Assembly (NCBI RefSeq): GCF_002735705.1
Contig: NZ_PDZL01000010.1
Location: forward strand, 160,839 to 224,838
Length of the DNA stretch: 64,000 nt
Reading direction: 5' to 3'
Source of the DNA: Janthinobacterium sp. BJB426
GTDB taxonomy: Bacteria > Pseudomonadota > Gammaproteobacteria > Burkholderiales > Burkholderiaceae_D
Part shown: in pieces, positions 1 to 9,093 of the stretch
Layout: each line of letters begins with the position of its first letter
Numbering within the stretch: position 1 is the first letter of the stretch
Notes under the pieces: model-generated
Databases searched by the model: none
The model's input: only the letters and a program-made list of their open reading frames with translations
What the model was told of the DNA's origin: nothing
Program-made: the position numbers and the translations under genes

Positions 1-324
1 GCCGCCGGCTCGCCGTGGATGAAGCGTATCGGCGACTACAGCGATGCGTTCGCCAGCGGCTGGATGCTGCTGCGCGGCGCGCGCCGGCGGCGTGGCGTGG
101 ACCGGGGTTTTGTGCTGTCCGACCATGCCGACTGGCCCGGCCTGATGCAAGTCATCCAGGCCACGCAGGCTGAACGCATCATCGTCACGCATGGCTCGAT
201 TCCCGTGATGGTGCGCTGGCTGCAGCAGAACGGCTGGCAGGCGGGCGGCTTCGAGACGGAATATGGCGACGACGAGGCGGAAGACAGCGTAGTTGCACAG
301 CAGGAGGCAGCGCCCCATGCGTGA
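1..324 (+). CDS. Ligase-associated DNA damage response exonuclease, C-terminal part
   Basis: The gene is cut by the window edge; only the last 107 codons are present, in the frame that begins at base 1. The visible part reads AAGSPWMKRIGDYSDAF and later 'LSDHADWPGL' and 'RIIVTHGS', which fit the C-terminal part of the beta-CASP/metallo-beta-lactamase exonuclease found with bacterial ATP-dependent ligases (histidines in SDHADW and THG are typical of this fold). Its stop codon overlaps the start of the ligase gene by 8 bases, the first of three overlaps in this operon. Function is inferred from family and context; the catalytic N-terminal half is outside the window. Confidence 0.8.
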   Translation, partial: AAGSPWMKRIGDYSDAFASGWMLLRGARRRRGVDRGFVLSDHADWPGLMQVIQATQAERIIVTHGSIPVMVRWLQQNGWQAGGFETEYGDDEAEDSVVAQQEAAPHA

Positions 325-1957
325 CTTTGCCCGGCTGTACGCGGAACTCGATGAAACCACGTCCACCAGTCGCAAGCTGGCGGCCCTGCAAGCCTATTTT
401 CGCGGCGCTTCGCCCGAGAATGCGGCCTGGGCCGTGTATTTCCTGGCCGGCGGCAAGCCGCGCCAGGCCGTGCCCACCAAGTTGCTGCGCGAGTACGCGA
501 CCGAGCGGGCGGGCCTGGACGCCTGGCTGTTCGACGAGGCCTATCACGCCGTGGGCGACCTGGCCGAAACCATCGCCCTGATCCTGCCCGCGCCCGCCAG
601 ACGCAGCGACATCGGCCTGGCCGAGTGGGTCGAGCAGCGCATCGCACCGTTGCGCGGCGCGGCGCCCCACACCATCCGCGCCGACTTGCTGGCCTACTGG
701 GACGAGCTGGAAACGCGCGAACGTTTTTTGTTGATCAAACTGATCGGCGGCGGCTTTCGCGTGGGCGTGTCAAAACTGCTGGTGACGCGCGCGCTGGCCT
801 CCATCGCCGCCGTCGACAGCAAGCTGATCGCCCAGCGCCTGATGGGCTGGACGGATGGCAAGGTCAGCCCCACGGGCGCGGGCTTTCTCAAACTGATCGC
901 CGCGCAGTCGGAGGGAGAACATGCGCTGCGCGGCGGCCAGCCGTATCCGTTTTTCCTCGCGCACCCCTTGCAGACGGGGCCGGAGACGCTCGGTGACATC
1001 GGCGGCTGGCTGGCCGAATGGAAATACGACGGCATGCGCGCCCAGCTGCTGCGCCGCGAGGGCGTGAACTGGCTGTGGTCGCGCGGCGAGGAATTGATCA
1101 CGGAGCGCTTTCCCGAACTGGCGCAACTGGCCTTGCCCGAGGGGACCGTGCTCGATGGGGAAATCCTCGTCTGGCAGCCGGGCGACGTGCCGGCGCCATT
1201 TGCCGATTTGCAACTACGCATGGGTCGCAAGAGCGTGTCGCCCAAGCTGCTGGCCGGGTTGCCCGCCGTGCTGGTGGCCTACGATGTGCTGGAAATGGAT
1301 GGCGTCGATGTCCGCCAGCTGCCCCAGCTGGAACGCCGCGCGCTGCTGGAAAGCGTGGTGGCCGGCGTGAACTCTCCCGTGCTGCGTCTGTCGCCGCGCA
1401 TAGCGGCAGCAAGCTGGGAGGCGCTGGCGGCCATCCGTAGCGAATCGCGGGCGCGCGGCGTGGAAGGCTTGATGCTCAAGGCCGTGTCGGCCGCGTATGG
1501 CGTGGGCCGCGCGAAAGACGTGGGCACGTGGTGGAAATGGAAGATCGACCCGTATGCTGTCGACGCCGTGCTGATCTACGCCCAGGCGGGCCACGGCCGG
1601 CGCGCGTCGCTGTACACGGATTACACGTTCGCCGTCTGGGATGAGGAGGGTGGTGAAGGTGGCGAGGAACGCAAGCTGGTGCCGTTCGCCAAGGCGTATT
1701 CGGGCTTGACGGATGCCGAGATCGCGCAAGTGGACGCCGCCATCCGCAAGACGACGATAGAAAAATTCGGCCCCGTGCGCAGCGTGCAGCCGACCATGGT
1801 GTTCGAAATCGGCTTCGAAGGCATCGCCGCGTCCAGCCGCCACAAGGCGGGCATCGCCGTGCGCTTTCCCCGCATCCTGCGCCGGCGTGACGACAAGGCC
1901 ATCGCCGAGGCGGATACGCTGGCCACCCTGAAGGCCATGCTGGCCCAAGCCACATGA
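317..1957 (+). CDS. ATP-dependent DNA ligase (repair-cluster type)
   Basis: This 546-residue protein seals DNA nicks using ATP. The nucleotidyltransferase active site is EWKYDGMR with the adenylated lysine at residue 236. An all-alpha N-terminal DNA-binding domain (about 1-200) precedes the adenylation domain, and an OB-fold domain follows (about 425-546). I chose ATG 317 because AGGAGG lies at 302-307, 9 bases upstream; a further in-frame start at 293 lacks this site. The start overlaps the exonuclease stop and the gene ends in an ATGA overlap with the helicase, so the products are probably made together. It is not the essential NAD-dependent LigA but an accessory repair ligase. Confidence 0.92.
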   Translation: MRDFARLYAELDETTSTSRKLAALQAYFRGASPENAAWAVYFLAGGKPRQAVPTKLLREYATERAGLDAWLFDEAYHAVGDLAETIALILPAPARRSDIGLAEWVEQRIAPLRGAAPHTIRADLLAYWDELETRERFLLIKLIGGGFRVGVSKLLVTRALASIAAVDSKLIAQRLMGWTDGKVSPTGAGFLKLIAAQSEGEHALRGGQPYPFFLAHPLQTGPETLGDIGGWLAEWKYDGMRAQLLRREGVNWLWSRGEELITERFPELAQLALPEGTVLDGEILVWQPGDVPAPFADLQLRMGRKSVSPKLLAGLPAVLVAYDVLEMDGVDVRQLPQLERRALLESVVAGVNSPVLRLSPRIAAASWEALAAIRSESRARGVEGLMLKAVSAAYGVGRAKDVGTWWKWKIDPYAVDAVLIYAQAGHGRRASLYTDYTFAVWDEEGGEGGEERKLVPFAKAYSGLTDAEIAQVDAAIRKTTIEKFGPVRSVQPTMVFEIGFEGIAASSRHKAGIAVRFPRILRRRDDKAIAEADTLATLKAMLAQAT

Positions 1958-4419
1958 GCAAAAGCGCGCTGGCGCAGCGCATCGACGCGTGGTTTGCCGC
2001 ACGCGACTGGTCCGTGTTCCCGTTCCAGCGCGCCGTCTGGCGCACCGCCGCCCAAGGGCAATCCGGCCTGCTGCATGCCAGCACGGGTTCCGGCAAGACC
2101 TACGCCGTCTGGTTTGGCGCGTTGCTGCGTGCCGAGCGGCTGGCGCGCAAAGGTAAAAAACAGGGCTTGCGCGTGTTGTGGATCACGCCGATGCGGGCGC
2201 TGGCGGCCGACACCGTGCGCGCCCTGCAAGGTTCTAGCGCCGACCTCGCTCCCGGCTGGCGCATCGAGGCGCGTACGGGCGACACGAGCGCCGCGCAGCG
2301 GGCGCGGCAGGCGAAAGCCTGGCCCGAGGTGCTGGTGACCACGCCGGAAAGCCTGTCATTGATGCTGAGCCAGGCGGATGCACGGGAACGTTTCAGCCTG
2401 CTGGAAACCGTGATCGTCGACGAGTGGCATGAATTGATGGGCAGCAAGCGCGGCGTGCAGGTGCAGCTGGCGCTGGCCCGCTTGCGCCGCTGGAATGACG
2501 CATTGATGACGTGGGGCCTGTCGGCCACCCTGGGCAATCTGCGGCAGGCGCAGGATGTCTTGCTGGGCGAGGAAAACGCCGGCGTGCTGGTGGAAGGGAA
2601 AATTAAAAAACGCATCCTCGTCGACAGTTTGATCCCCGTCAACCCTACGCGCTTTCCCTGGGGTGGCCACCTGGGCATCCAGATGCTGCAACCGTTGATC
2701 GCCGAAATAGAGGGCAGCGCCACCACCCTGGTGTTTACGAATACGCGGTCGCAGGCCGAGCTGTGGTACCAGCATCTGCTCGATGCGCGCCCCGACTGGG
2801 CGGGACTGATCGCCCTGCACCACGGTTCGCTGGACCGCGAAGTGCGCGAGTGGGTCGAACAGCACTTGAAATCGGGTGAGCTGAAAGCCGTCGTGTGCAC
2901 TTCCAGCCTGGACCTGGGCGTCGATTTCCTGCCCGTCGAACGGGTCTTGCAGGTGGGCAGCGCGAAAGGCATCGCGCGCCTGGTGCAACGGGCCGGGCGC
3001 AGCGGCCACGCGCCGGGGCGCATCTCGCGCGTCACGCTGGTGCCCACCAACAGCCTGGAATTGCTGGAAGCGGCTGCTGCCCGCACTGCCCTGGCGCAGG
3101 GCCAGCTGGAAGCGCGGCCCGTGCCGGACAAGCCGCTCGACGTGCTGGTGCAGCACCTGGTGACGATCGCCCTGGGCGGCGGTTTCCAGTCGGACCCATT
3201 GTATGAGGAAGTGCGCGCGGCCTGGTCCTACCGCGACCTGACCCTGGGCGAATGGCAATGGGCGCTCGACTTCGTCGCGCGCGGCGGGCAAAGCCTCACC
3301 GTGTATCCGGAATACCGGCGCGTGCTGCCCGATGAGGCGGGCGTGTATCGCGTGCCGGATGTGGCCCTGGCGCGGCGCCACCGCATGAGCATCGGCACCA
3401 TCGTCTCGGAGGCGGCGATCCAGGTCAAGTTCCTCGGTGGCGGGCGCATCGGCAGCATCGAGGAATCGTTCATTGCGCGCCTGAAGCAGGGCGACCATTT
3501 TTTGTTTGGCGGGCGCATCCTGGAATTCGTGCGCGTGCACGAGATGACAGCCTATGTGCGGCGCGCAACAGGCAGCCGCGGCGCCGTGCCGCGCTGGCAG
3601 GGCGGCAAGATGCCCCTGTCGTCGGAACTGGCGCATGCCGTGCTGGACCAGTTGCAGCTGGCGCAGGAAGGCCGTGCCAGCGGCCCGGAAATGCGCGCGC
3701 TGGCGCCGCTGCTGGCCATCCAGCAAGCATGGTCCAGCCTGCCCACGCGTGCCAGCCTCTTGCTGGAAACCCTCTCCAGCCGCGAAGGCCATCACATGTT
3801 CGTGTATCCGTTTGCAGGCCGCTCCGTGCACCTGGGCCTGGCGTCGCTGCTGGCGTACCGCATCGCGCGCGTGCAGCCGGCAACCTTGTCGATCGCCGTC
3901 AACGATTACGGCTTTGAATTGCTGGGCGCGGACGACATCGATTTTGCGCCGCTGTTGACGGCCGCCAGTGGCGCCGGTATTGCCCTGTTCAGCACGGACA
4001 ACTTGCTGGAAGACGTGCTGGCCAGCCTGAACGCGACGGAATTGTCGCAGCGGCGCTTCCGCGAAATTGCCCGCATCGCCGGCCTCGTGTTCCAGGGCTA
4101 TCCGGGCCAGCCGAAAAGCGCGCGCCAGTTGCAGGCTTCGTCTTCGCTGTTTTTCGAGGTGTTCCGCAAGCACGATGCGGCCAATTTGCTGCTCACGCAG
4201 GCGCAGCGCGAAGTGCTGGAACAGGAGCTGGAATTGACGCGCCTGCGCGCCACCTTGCGCGAGCTGCATGGACGGCGCATTTCCCTGCAGCCGCTGGAGC
4301 GGGCCTCGCCCTTTGCCTTCTGCCTGATGGTCGAGCGCTTCCGCGAACAGCTGACGACGGAAAAATTGTCGGACCGGGTGGCGCGGCTGGTCAGCGCGCT
4401 GGAAAAGGCGGCCGCATGA
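1954..4419 (+). CDS. Ligase-associated DEXH-box helicase (Lhr-core type)
   Basis: This 821-residue superfamily 2 helicase starts within the ligase stop (ATGA). Walker A is STGSGKT (lysine 48), the DEXH box is DEWH at residues 156-159, followed by 'SATLGN' (motif III) and the motif VI region 'QRAGRSGH'. The C-terminal part after the two RecA domains contains the winged-helix and Lhr-specific region. The length is that of Lhr-core proteins, not the roughly 1,500-residue Lhr of E. coli. With the exonuclease, ligase and PdeM it forms the four-gene cluster known from many proteobacteria and linked by comparative genomics to DNA damage response. The exact substrate in this organism is unknown. Confidence 0.93.
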   Translation: MSKSALAQRIDAWFAARDWSVFPFQRAVWRTAAQGQSGLLHASTGSGKTYAVWFGALLRAERLARKGKKQGLRVLWITPMRALAADTVRALQGSSADLAPGWRIEARTGDTSAAQRARQAKAWPEVLVTTPESLSLMLSQADARERFSLLETVIVDEWHELMGSKRGVQVQLALARLRRWNDALMTWGLSATLGNLRQAQDVLLGEENAGVLVEGKIKKRILVDSLIPVNPTRFPWGGHLGIQMLQPLIAEIEGSATTLVFTNTRSQAELWYQHLLDARPDWAGLIALHHGSLDREVREWVEQHLKSGELKAVVCTSSLDLGVDFLPVERVLQVGSAKGIARLVQRAGRSGHAPGRISRVTLVPTNSLELLEAAAARTALAQGQLEARPVPDKPLDVLVQHLVTIALGGGFQSDPLYEEVRAAWSYRDLTLGEWQWALDFVARGGQSLTVYPEYRRVLPDEAGVYRVPDVALARRHRMSIGTIVSEAAIQVKFLGGGRIGSIEESFIARLKQGDHFLFGGRILEFVRVHEMTAYVRRATGSRGAVPRWQGGKMPLSSELAHAVLDQLQLAQEGRASGPEMRALAPLLAIQQAWSSLPTRASLLLETLSSREGHHMFVYPFAGRSVHLGLASLLAYRIARVQPATLSIAVNDYGFELLGADDIDFAPLLTAASGAGIALFSTDNLLEDVLASLNATELSQRRFREIARIAGLVFQGYPGQPKSARQLQASSSLFFEVFRKHDAANLLLTQAQREVLEQELELTRLRATLRELHGRRISLQPLERASPFAFCLMVERFREQLTTEKLSDRVARLVSALEKAAA

Positions 4420-5105
4420 GCGGGCGGCAGCAAGCGCACTGCGTGGTGGCGCTGGCCGGCGAGATGCTATGGCTGCTGGCGCACAAGGCCGTGTATTGGC
4501 CCGCGCGCAAGATGCTGGTCATCGCCGACATTCATTTCGGCAAGGCTGCCGCCTTCCGCGCACTGGGCGTGCCCGTGCCGCGCGGCACCACCACGCAAAA
4601 CCTGCTGGCGCTCGACGCCTTGCTGGCCAGTTACGCCTGCGGGGAAATCGTTTTTCTCGGCGATTTCTTGCACGCGCGCGCCGCGCATGCGCCCGCCACC
4701 GTGGCCGCCATGCTGGCCTGGCGCGCGCGCCATCCGGACGTGCGTCTGACGGTGGTGCGCGGCAACCACGATGCGCATGCGGGCGATCCGGCCGCCGCGC
4801 TGGGGATACGCATGGTCGATGAACCGCACCAGGTGGGCAAGCTGTCGTTCTGCCATCACCCGGATACCGTCGCGCCCGGCTATGTACTGGCCGGTCACGT
4901 GCATCCCGTGTTTCACTTGCGCGCAGCAGGGACGGGACGACATGGGGGCGGCTTGCGCCTGCCGTGTTTCCTGCTGGGCCAGCAGCGCGCCATCTTGCCT
5001 TCGTTTGGCGCGTTCACGGGCGGCCATGCGGTGCGGCCCGCCGTTGGCGAGCGCGTGTATGTGACGGCGGACGCGGGAATTTTCCCGCTGCCTGCTAACT
5101 GCTGA
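4416..5105 (+). CDS. pdeM: Ligase-associated metallophosphoesterase PdeM
   Basis: This is a 229-residue calcineurin-like phosphoesterase, the last gene of the repair operon, with an ATGA overlap with the helicase. Metal-binding motifs are visible: DIHFGKA (D38, H40), GDFLHAR (D83), GNHDAH (N117, H118), and GHVHP near residue 166. The family is described as a ligase-associated DNA damage response endonuclease or phosphodiesterase; biochemical activity on DNA is inferred. No terminator-like hairpin is obvious right after the stop. Confidence 0.88.
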   Translation: MSGRQQAHCVVALAGEMLWLLAHKAVYWPARKMLVIADIHFGKAAAFRALGVPVPRGTTTQNLLALDALLASYACGEIVFLGDFLHARAAHAPATVAAMLAWRARHPDVRLTVVRGNHDAHAGDPAAALGIRMVDEPHQVGKLSFCHHPDTVAPGYVLAGHVHPVFHLRAAGTGRHGGGLRLPCFLLGQQRAILPSFGAFTGGHAVRPAVGERVYVTADAGIFPLPANC

Positions 5106-5310
5106 GTGTCTGGTACTTTTGGTGGAAAACTGAAAGTAACTGCGCCACCGTGGGCGGGACTCATCCTACATGCGCTCTTGCCATCCTCCTATTTCTTGTG
5201 CCCCATGTGCGCACTAAGATGACGGTTCCCTTGTCATGCGAGGGGGAAGAATTGCATGGTTTGCATTGTTTTTTGCATTGTTTCTGATTCCATCGATTAA
5301 GGAGATCATC

Positions 5311-5688
5311 ATGGCCACATCGAGCGACAATAAACAGCAAGGTAGTAAAACCAGTAGCAGCAGCAGTAGCAGCGGCGGCAACAAGCAAAGCGATACCAGC
5401 AAACGGGGTTTCGCTTCCATGGATCCCGCCCAGCAGCGTGAAATCGCCAGCGAAGGCGGACGTGCTGCGCATGAAAAGGGCACGGCGCATGAATTCACGT
5501 CGGAAGAGGCACGCCGCGCAGGCAGCCAAAGCCACAAGAACGATGCCAGCCGGCAAAGCGCCACCAGCTCCAGCGGTACGCGCGACAATGCCAGCCTGAA
5601 CCAGGATGGCAACCGCGACAGTGGCAACAAGCAAAGCGGCGGTGCGGGTTCCAGCTCGGGTTCCTCGGGTTCGCGCAACAAGTCGTAG
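5311..5688 (+). CDS. KGG-motif stress-induced protein
   Basis: This is a 125-residue, very hydrophilic protein. The start at 5311 is set by AAGGAG at 5299-5304. The N-terminus is a serine/glycine/lysine-rich tail, followed by GFASMDPAQQREIASEGG and 'AAHEKGTAHEFTSEEA', which match the short KGG repeats of stress-induced proteins such as E. coli YciG; a second Ser/Gly-rich tail follows. There is no signal peptide or membrane segment. The family is associated with general stress and starvation, but its molecular role is not known. The roughly 200-base stretch before it (5106-5310) shows no other gene. Confidence 0.8.
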   Translation: MATSSDNKQQGSKTSSSSSSSGGNKQSDTSKRGFASMDPAQQREIASEGGRAAHEKGTAHEFTSEEARRAGSQSHKNDASRQSATSSSGTRDNASLNQDGNRDSGNKQSGGAGSSSGSSGSRNKS

Positions 5689-5886
5689 CAAGTCGTCATG
5701 AGCAGTAGGAAGTGAGCATGGCCTGCGGCAGGTACGCCGTTGGCCATGGTCGCATCTGTCCGGTCGCTGCAAAATTTTGATGCAATGCAGCAGGCATGGA
5801 CTATGATGAAATAGCTGCGCCAGCAAGGTGCAATCACCGTGCAATCGCCTCGCAGTCAACTTGTATTGATGATCAGGGAGAAGATT

Positions 5887-6150
5887 ATGGGCAACTCGAA
5901 TACGCCGCAACCGGGCAATAGCCAAGGCGGCACGCCTTCTACGGCGGGCAGCAAGCAAAGCACGGCCGACTCGGCCGAAAACTTTGTGCTGGTCGATAGC
6001 GAGCAAGGCCTCGATATTGGCGACGATCTGTTTTCCATCGGCGAAGTGCGGCGCGCCGACCGCTTGCCCCATCACCAGTCCGGTTCCTCCGGGCAGAGCC
6101 GGCAGAGCGCCGACGATGCGCCAGACACCACGGGCAGTACGGGCGTCTGA
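5887..6150 (+). CDS. Small hydrophilic protein, function unknown
   Basis: This is an 87-residue protein starting at 5887 with AGGGAGA at 5875-5881 upstream. It is rich in Ser, Gly, Gln, Thr and Asp, with one less-disordered centre (NFVLVDSEQGLDIGDDLFSI). I do not recognise a family. It resembles its upstream neighbour, the KGG protein, in composition, so both may be intrinsically disordered stress proteins; that is inference. The spacing of about 200 bases suggests a separate promoter. Confidence 0.6.
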   Translation: MGNSNTPQPGNSQGGTPSTAGSKQSTADSAENFVLVDSEQGLDIGDDLFSIGEVRRADRLPHHQSGSSGQSRQSADDAPDTTGSTGV

Positions 6151-6184
6151 ACTTTCCTTCCTGACTGTCTGATCATCCCCGCAA

Positions 6185-6222
6185 GGCCAGCCGTCAGGCG
6201 TGTTCGCACACGCCGACTGGCC
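6185..6222. terminator. Long hairpin between convergent genes
   Basis: Arms GGCCAG (6185-6190) / CTGGCC (6217-6222) and GGCGTGT (6197-6203) / ACACGCC (6208-6214) close on a TCGC loop. It lies between two convergent genes (stops at 6150 and 6255), a place where a shared terminator is expected. There is no run of T on either side, so it may work with Rho or only as a transcript-end stabiliser. Confidence 0.5.
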
Positions 6223-6254
6223 CGCATGCGCGCGGGTAAATCAGGAAGGCTCCG

Positions 6255-6752
6255 CTACAGGTCGACCCGTCCATGTTCGCCCAGGTCCTTCGGCGGCTCG
6301 CCCGTAATGGCGGCCTTGGCCATCTCATAGAATTGCATCATCTTGCTGGCGCTGCTATCCCAGTACTCGGCCGACTGGATCGTCACCTTGATCAGCGACA
6401 GCTTCGGATCGTCGAGTCCGCCCGGGAACCAGGCTTTTACGAGCGGGTTCCACAATTCCTCCGCCTTGGCGCGGTCCTTCAGCAGCTGCGCGTGGCCGCA
6501 GACGGACACATACAGGCTGTCGCCCGTGTCGACAAAGCTGACATTGACTTGCGGATTGTTCAGCAAATCGCGCGTGTAGGCGGCTTCATCCGAGACAAAG
6601 AACCAGATGTGCCCATCGCTGTCGACCTGCTGCTGCGTCAACGGCCGGCTGGTGAGGGTGCGCATGTCATCGCTGGTGGTCAGCATGCCGAATTTGACGT
6701 CCTTGATTTTGGCCGCGATGCTGGCCAGTTGTTCGCTGGAATACGCTTGCAT
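6255..6752 (-). CDS. Pyridoxamine 5'-phosphate oxidase-like general stress protein
   Basis: This is a 165-residue protein of the split-barrel flavin-binding (PNPOx-like, 'general stress protein 26') family. The sequence 'FGMLTTSDDMRTLTSRPL' and 'HIWFFVSDEAAYTRDL' followed by 'NVSFVDTGDSLYVSVCG' is characteristic. The start is at 6752, preceded by GGGAG; a longer in-frame extension upstream lacks a ribosome site and looks non-coding. Members bind FMN or F420-like cofactors, but many have no known substrate. It is divergent from the Fur-box operon that starts at 7031. Confidence 0.85.
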   Translation of the reverse strand: MQAYSSEQLASIAAKIKDVKFGMLTTSDDMRTLTSRPLTQQQVDSDGHIWFFVSDEAAYTRDLLNNPQVNVSFVDTGDSLYVSVCGHAQLLKDRAKAEELWNPLVKAWFPGGLDDPKLSLIKVTIQSAEYWDSSASKMMQFYEMAKAAITGEPPKDLGEHGRVDL

Positions 6753-6905
6753 GGGGTGCTCCCTTGATGGTTGTCCTGAACAAGAGCATAGGCGGGCGCG
6801 GCAGTCGGCTCTGTACGGCAGCTTACGTAGTGGCGTCGGCCTGCCTGCCTCGCGCCATGTTTCAAAGCTGTTACAAAACGCTGGCCCGACGGGGCGCCCC
6901 ATGTA

Positions 6906-6936
6906 TTGACTTAATAAATGATAATCATTATCATTT
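6906..6936 (+). promoter_or_regulatory. Fur-regulated promoter
   Basis: A -35 element TTGACT (6906-6911) and a -10 element TATCAT (6929-6934) are 17 bases apart. A dyad of two perfect 10-base arms around one central base covers 6916-6936 and contains GATAATCATTATC; 16 of 19 bases match the classical Fur box. The box overlaps the spacer and -10, so iron-loaded Fur would block transcription of the operon that begins at 7031. Confidence 0.88.
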
Positions 6937-6975
6937 GTTTGAAAATTAGGCATGAACTTTGATTGAAGGATGGGA

Positions 6976-7038
6976 ATGAAGCACACTGACTTGTCGCGCC
7001 ACCTGGCCCGCTCCTTGCCGGGAGCGCTCGATGGGTAA
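6976..7038 (+). CDS. Possible 20-residue leader ORF before the PepSY gene
   Basis: A short open frame begins at ATG 6976 (also 6970) just after GAAGGA and ends at TAA 7036-7038, overlapping the PepSY-TM gene start at 7031 by 8 bases in another frame. The predicted peptide begins MKHTDLSRHLA. The arrangement is typical of translational coupling, but there is no proof that it is translated. It could also be chance. Confidence 0.3.
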   Translation: MKHTDLSRHLARSLPGALDG

Positions 7039-7684
7039 TGCGGGCGCCGCAGACAAGGCCAAGAACAACGCCAGCCGCGCCGTCTGGCTGAAGAATTTGC
7101 ATCAATGGCACTGGATCAGCTCGGCGCTCTGCCTGCTGGGCATGTTTCTGTTCGCCATTACCGGCATCACCCTGAACCACGCCGGCCAGATCGAAGCCAA
7201 GCCGTCCATCACGCGGCAGAAGGCAGAATTGCCGGCACCCCTCGTCACGCAACTGGCCGCCTATGCCGCCAAGCACGATGGCGCCAACGCACCGATGCCG
7301 GCCGCCGCCGAAGCCTGGCTCAAGCAGCAGTGGTCGCTCAACGCGGGCGGCCGTCCCGCCGAATGGTCGATCGACGAAGTGTATTTACCGCTGCCCAAGG
7401 CGGGCGGCGACGCCTGGGTGCGCATCGGCCTGGAAGACGGGGCCGCCGAATATGAATTGACGGACCGGGGCTGGGTGTCCTGGCTCAACGATGTCCACAA
7501 GGGCCGTAACACGGGCGTGGCCTGGAGCTGGTTCATCGACATTTTTGCCGGCGCCTGCATCGTGTTTTGCCTGACGGGTTTGTTGATTTTGAAATTCCAC
7601 GCGGTTAACCGGCCATTTACCTGGCCGATGGTTGGCCTCGGTATCTTGATACCTTGCGCGATCGCCTTGTTGTTTATCCATTGA
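7031..7684 (+). CDS. PepSY-associated transmembrane protein
   Basis: This is a 217-residue inner-membrane protein. A first membrane segment (about 30-50) follows LHQWHWISS; a periplasmic PepSY-like region spans about 55-160; two more helices lie at about 168-215. Histidines at the membrane edges (LHQWHW, LNHAG, NDVHKG) are well placed for haem, as in related PepSY-TM ferric reductase components; that is inference. It is the first clear gene of the Fur-box operon and is followed at short distances by DUF2271, DUF4198, apbE and a flavoreductase. The start at 7031 has GGAG at 7021-7024. Confidence 0.85.
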   Translation: MGNAGAADKAKNNASRAVWLKNLHQWHWISSALCLLGMFLFAITGITLNHAGQIEAKPSITRQKAELPAPLVTQLAAYAAKHDGANAPMPAAAEAWLKQQWSLNAGGRPAEWSIDEVYLPLPKAGGDAWVRIGLEDGAAEYELTDRGWVSWLNDVHKGRNTGVAWSWFIDIFAGACIVFCLTGLLILKFHAVNRPFTWPMVGLGILIPCAIALLFIH

Positions 7685-7716
7685 TCGTTTTTATTTTTCC
7701 TTTTTACAGGCACACC

Positions 7717-8232
7717 ATGAAATTACGCTACTCCCTGGCGCTTGGCCTTCCCCTGATCGGTACGTCGGCAATGGCGGCCGACCTGACCCTCAAGATTGAA
7801 ATCCCGCAACTGAACGTAGCGGAATACCACCGTCCCTACGTGGCGGCGTGGCTGGAAACGGCGGACCAGAAGGTCGTTGGCAACCTGACGGTGCTGTATG
7901 ACGTGAAAAAGAAAGACAAGGCGGGCGAGAAGTGGCTGAAGGACATGCGTCAATGGTGGCGCAAGAGCGGCCGCGACCTGGCCATGCCGGTTGACGGCGT
8001 CAGCGGCGCCACGCGTGCGCCGGGCGAACACACTCTGACGTTCCCAGGCGCCAAGGCCTTGCTCGACAAGCTGCCCGCCGGCGAATATCAGGTGGTGGTG
8101 GAAGCGGCGCGCGAAGCGGGTGGACGCGAACTGGTGCGCGTGCCGTTCCAGTGGCCGCTGAAGTCGGCCCAGTCCGTGCCTGCCAAGGGCAAGGAAGAAC
8201 TCGGCAATGTCGTCGTCCAACTCAAACCATAA
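7717..8232 (+). CDS. DUF2271 exported protein with flavinylation motif
   Basis: This is a 171-residue protein with a signal peptide (MKLRYSLALG... cut near AMA-AD, residue 20). The body fits DUF2271. Residues 93-99 read DGVSGAT, which matches the ApbE target pattern [D/N]xx[S/T]GA[T/S], where FMN is linked to the last threonine (T99, bases 8011-8013). ApbE is encoded two genes downstream, so this protein is probably a periplasmic FMN-carrying electron carrier. The 3' end is 10 bases from the next gene. The long upstream extension of the frame is not used, because it would place a hydrophobic stretch before the signal peptide. Confidence 0.88.
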   Translation: MKLRYSLALGLPLIGTSAMAADLTLKIEIPQLNVAEYHRPYVAAWLETADQKVVGNLTVLYDVKKKDKAGEKWLKDMRQWWRKSGRDLAMPVDGVSGATRAPGEHTLTFPGAKALLDKLPAGEYQVVVEAAREAGGRELVRVPFQWPLKSAQSVPAKGKEELGNVVVQLKP

Positions 8233-8242
8233 GGCGCACCCC

Positions 8243-9067
8243 ATGTTCAAGCAATTCAATAAACCCCTGATCGCCCTGGCCCTGGCCGGCCTGGCCATGA
8301 ACGCCCACGCCCACCGCGGATGGATGGTGCCTTCGAGCACGATGGTGGAAAGCAAGGACGCCTGGGTGACGGTGGATGCCGCCGTCTCCGACGGCCTGTT
8401 CGAGATCGACCACCAGCCGCTGCGCCTGGACGCGCTGCAAGTCATCGGTCCGGACGGCGCCAAAGTTACGCCGGCGAACACAGTCACGGGCCGCTTGCGC
8501 AGCGTCTTCGACGTCAAAATGGAAAAGCCGGGCACGTACAAGGCGGCCATCGTGTCGCAAAACGTGATGGGCAGCTACAAGCTCAACGGCGAGCAGAAGC
8601 GTTTCCGCGGCAACGAAGAGACGTTCAAGAAGGAAGTGCCGGCCGATGCGCAAGAGCTGAAAATCACGCGCACGGCAGCGCGCCTGGAAACCTTCTTCAG
8701 CAATGGCGAAACCAGCACGGAAGTGTTCAAGCCGACCGGCGTGGGCCTGGAATTCGTGCCAGTGACGCATCCGAATGACTTGCGCGCGGGCGAGAAAGCC
8801 ACGTGGCGCTTCCTGGTCGACGGCAAGCCGGCGGCGAACCAGGCCTTCAGCCTCGTGCCAGGCGGCGTGCGTTACCGTGGCGTGCTCGGTGAAATCCGCC
8901 AGAGCACGGATGCCAAGGGCGAGATCACGTTTACCGTGCCAGCGGCTGGCATGTATTACCTGAGCAGCACCTGGCCAGCGGCCGCACCGGCCGTGGCCGG
9001 CCAGCCGCCGGTGATGCCCGAGCGCCGCATGACGTACGCGGCTACCGTGGAAGTGCTGCCGCAGTAA
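8243..9067 (+). CDS. DUF4198 domain-containing exported protein
   Basis: This is a 274-residue protein with a signal peptide ending near NAHAHRGW. The rest fits DUF4198, a beta-sandwich family often found with TonB-linked metal uptake and described in part as cobalt/nickel-transport related. HRGWMVPS directly after the signal peptide is conserved in the family. It lies between DUF2271 and apbE within the Fur-box operon, so a role in periplasmic iron handling or electron transfer is likely, but no activity is known. Confidence 0.83.
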   Translation: MFKQFNKPLIALALAGLAMNAHAHRGWMVPSSTMVESKDAWVTVDAAVSDGLFEIDHQPLRLDALQVIGPDGAKVTPANTVTGRLRSVFDVKMEKPGTYKAAIVSQNVMGSYKLNGEQKRFRGNEETFKKEVPADAQELKITRTAARLETFFSNGETSTEVFKPTGVGLEFVPVTHPNDLRAGEKATWRFLVDGKPAANQAFSLVPGGVRYRGVLGEIRQSTDAKGEITFTVPAAGMYYLSSTWPAAAPAVAGQPPVMPERRMTYAATVEVLPQ

Positions 9068-9093
9068 GCGGCGGCCTGTTCACAAGGTTTCCG

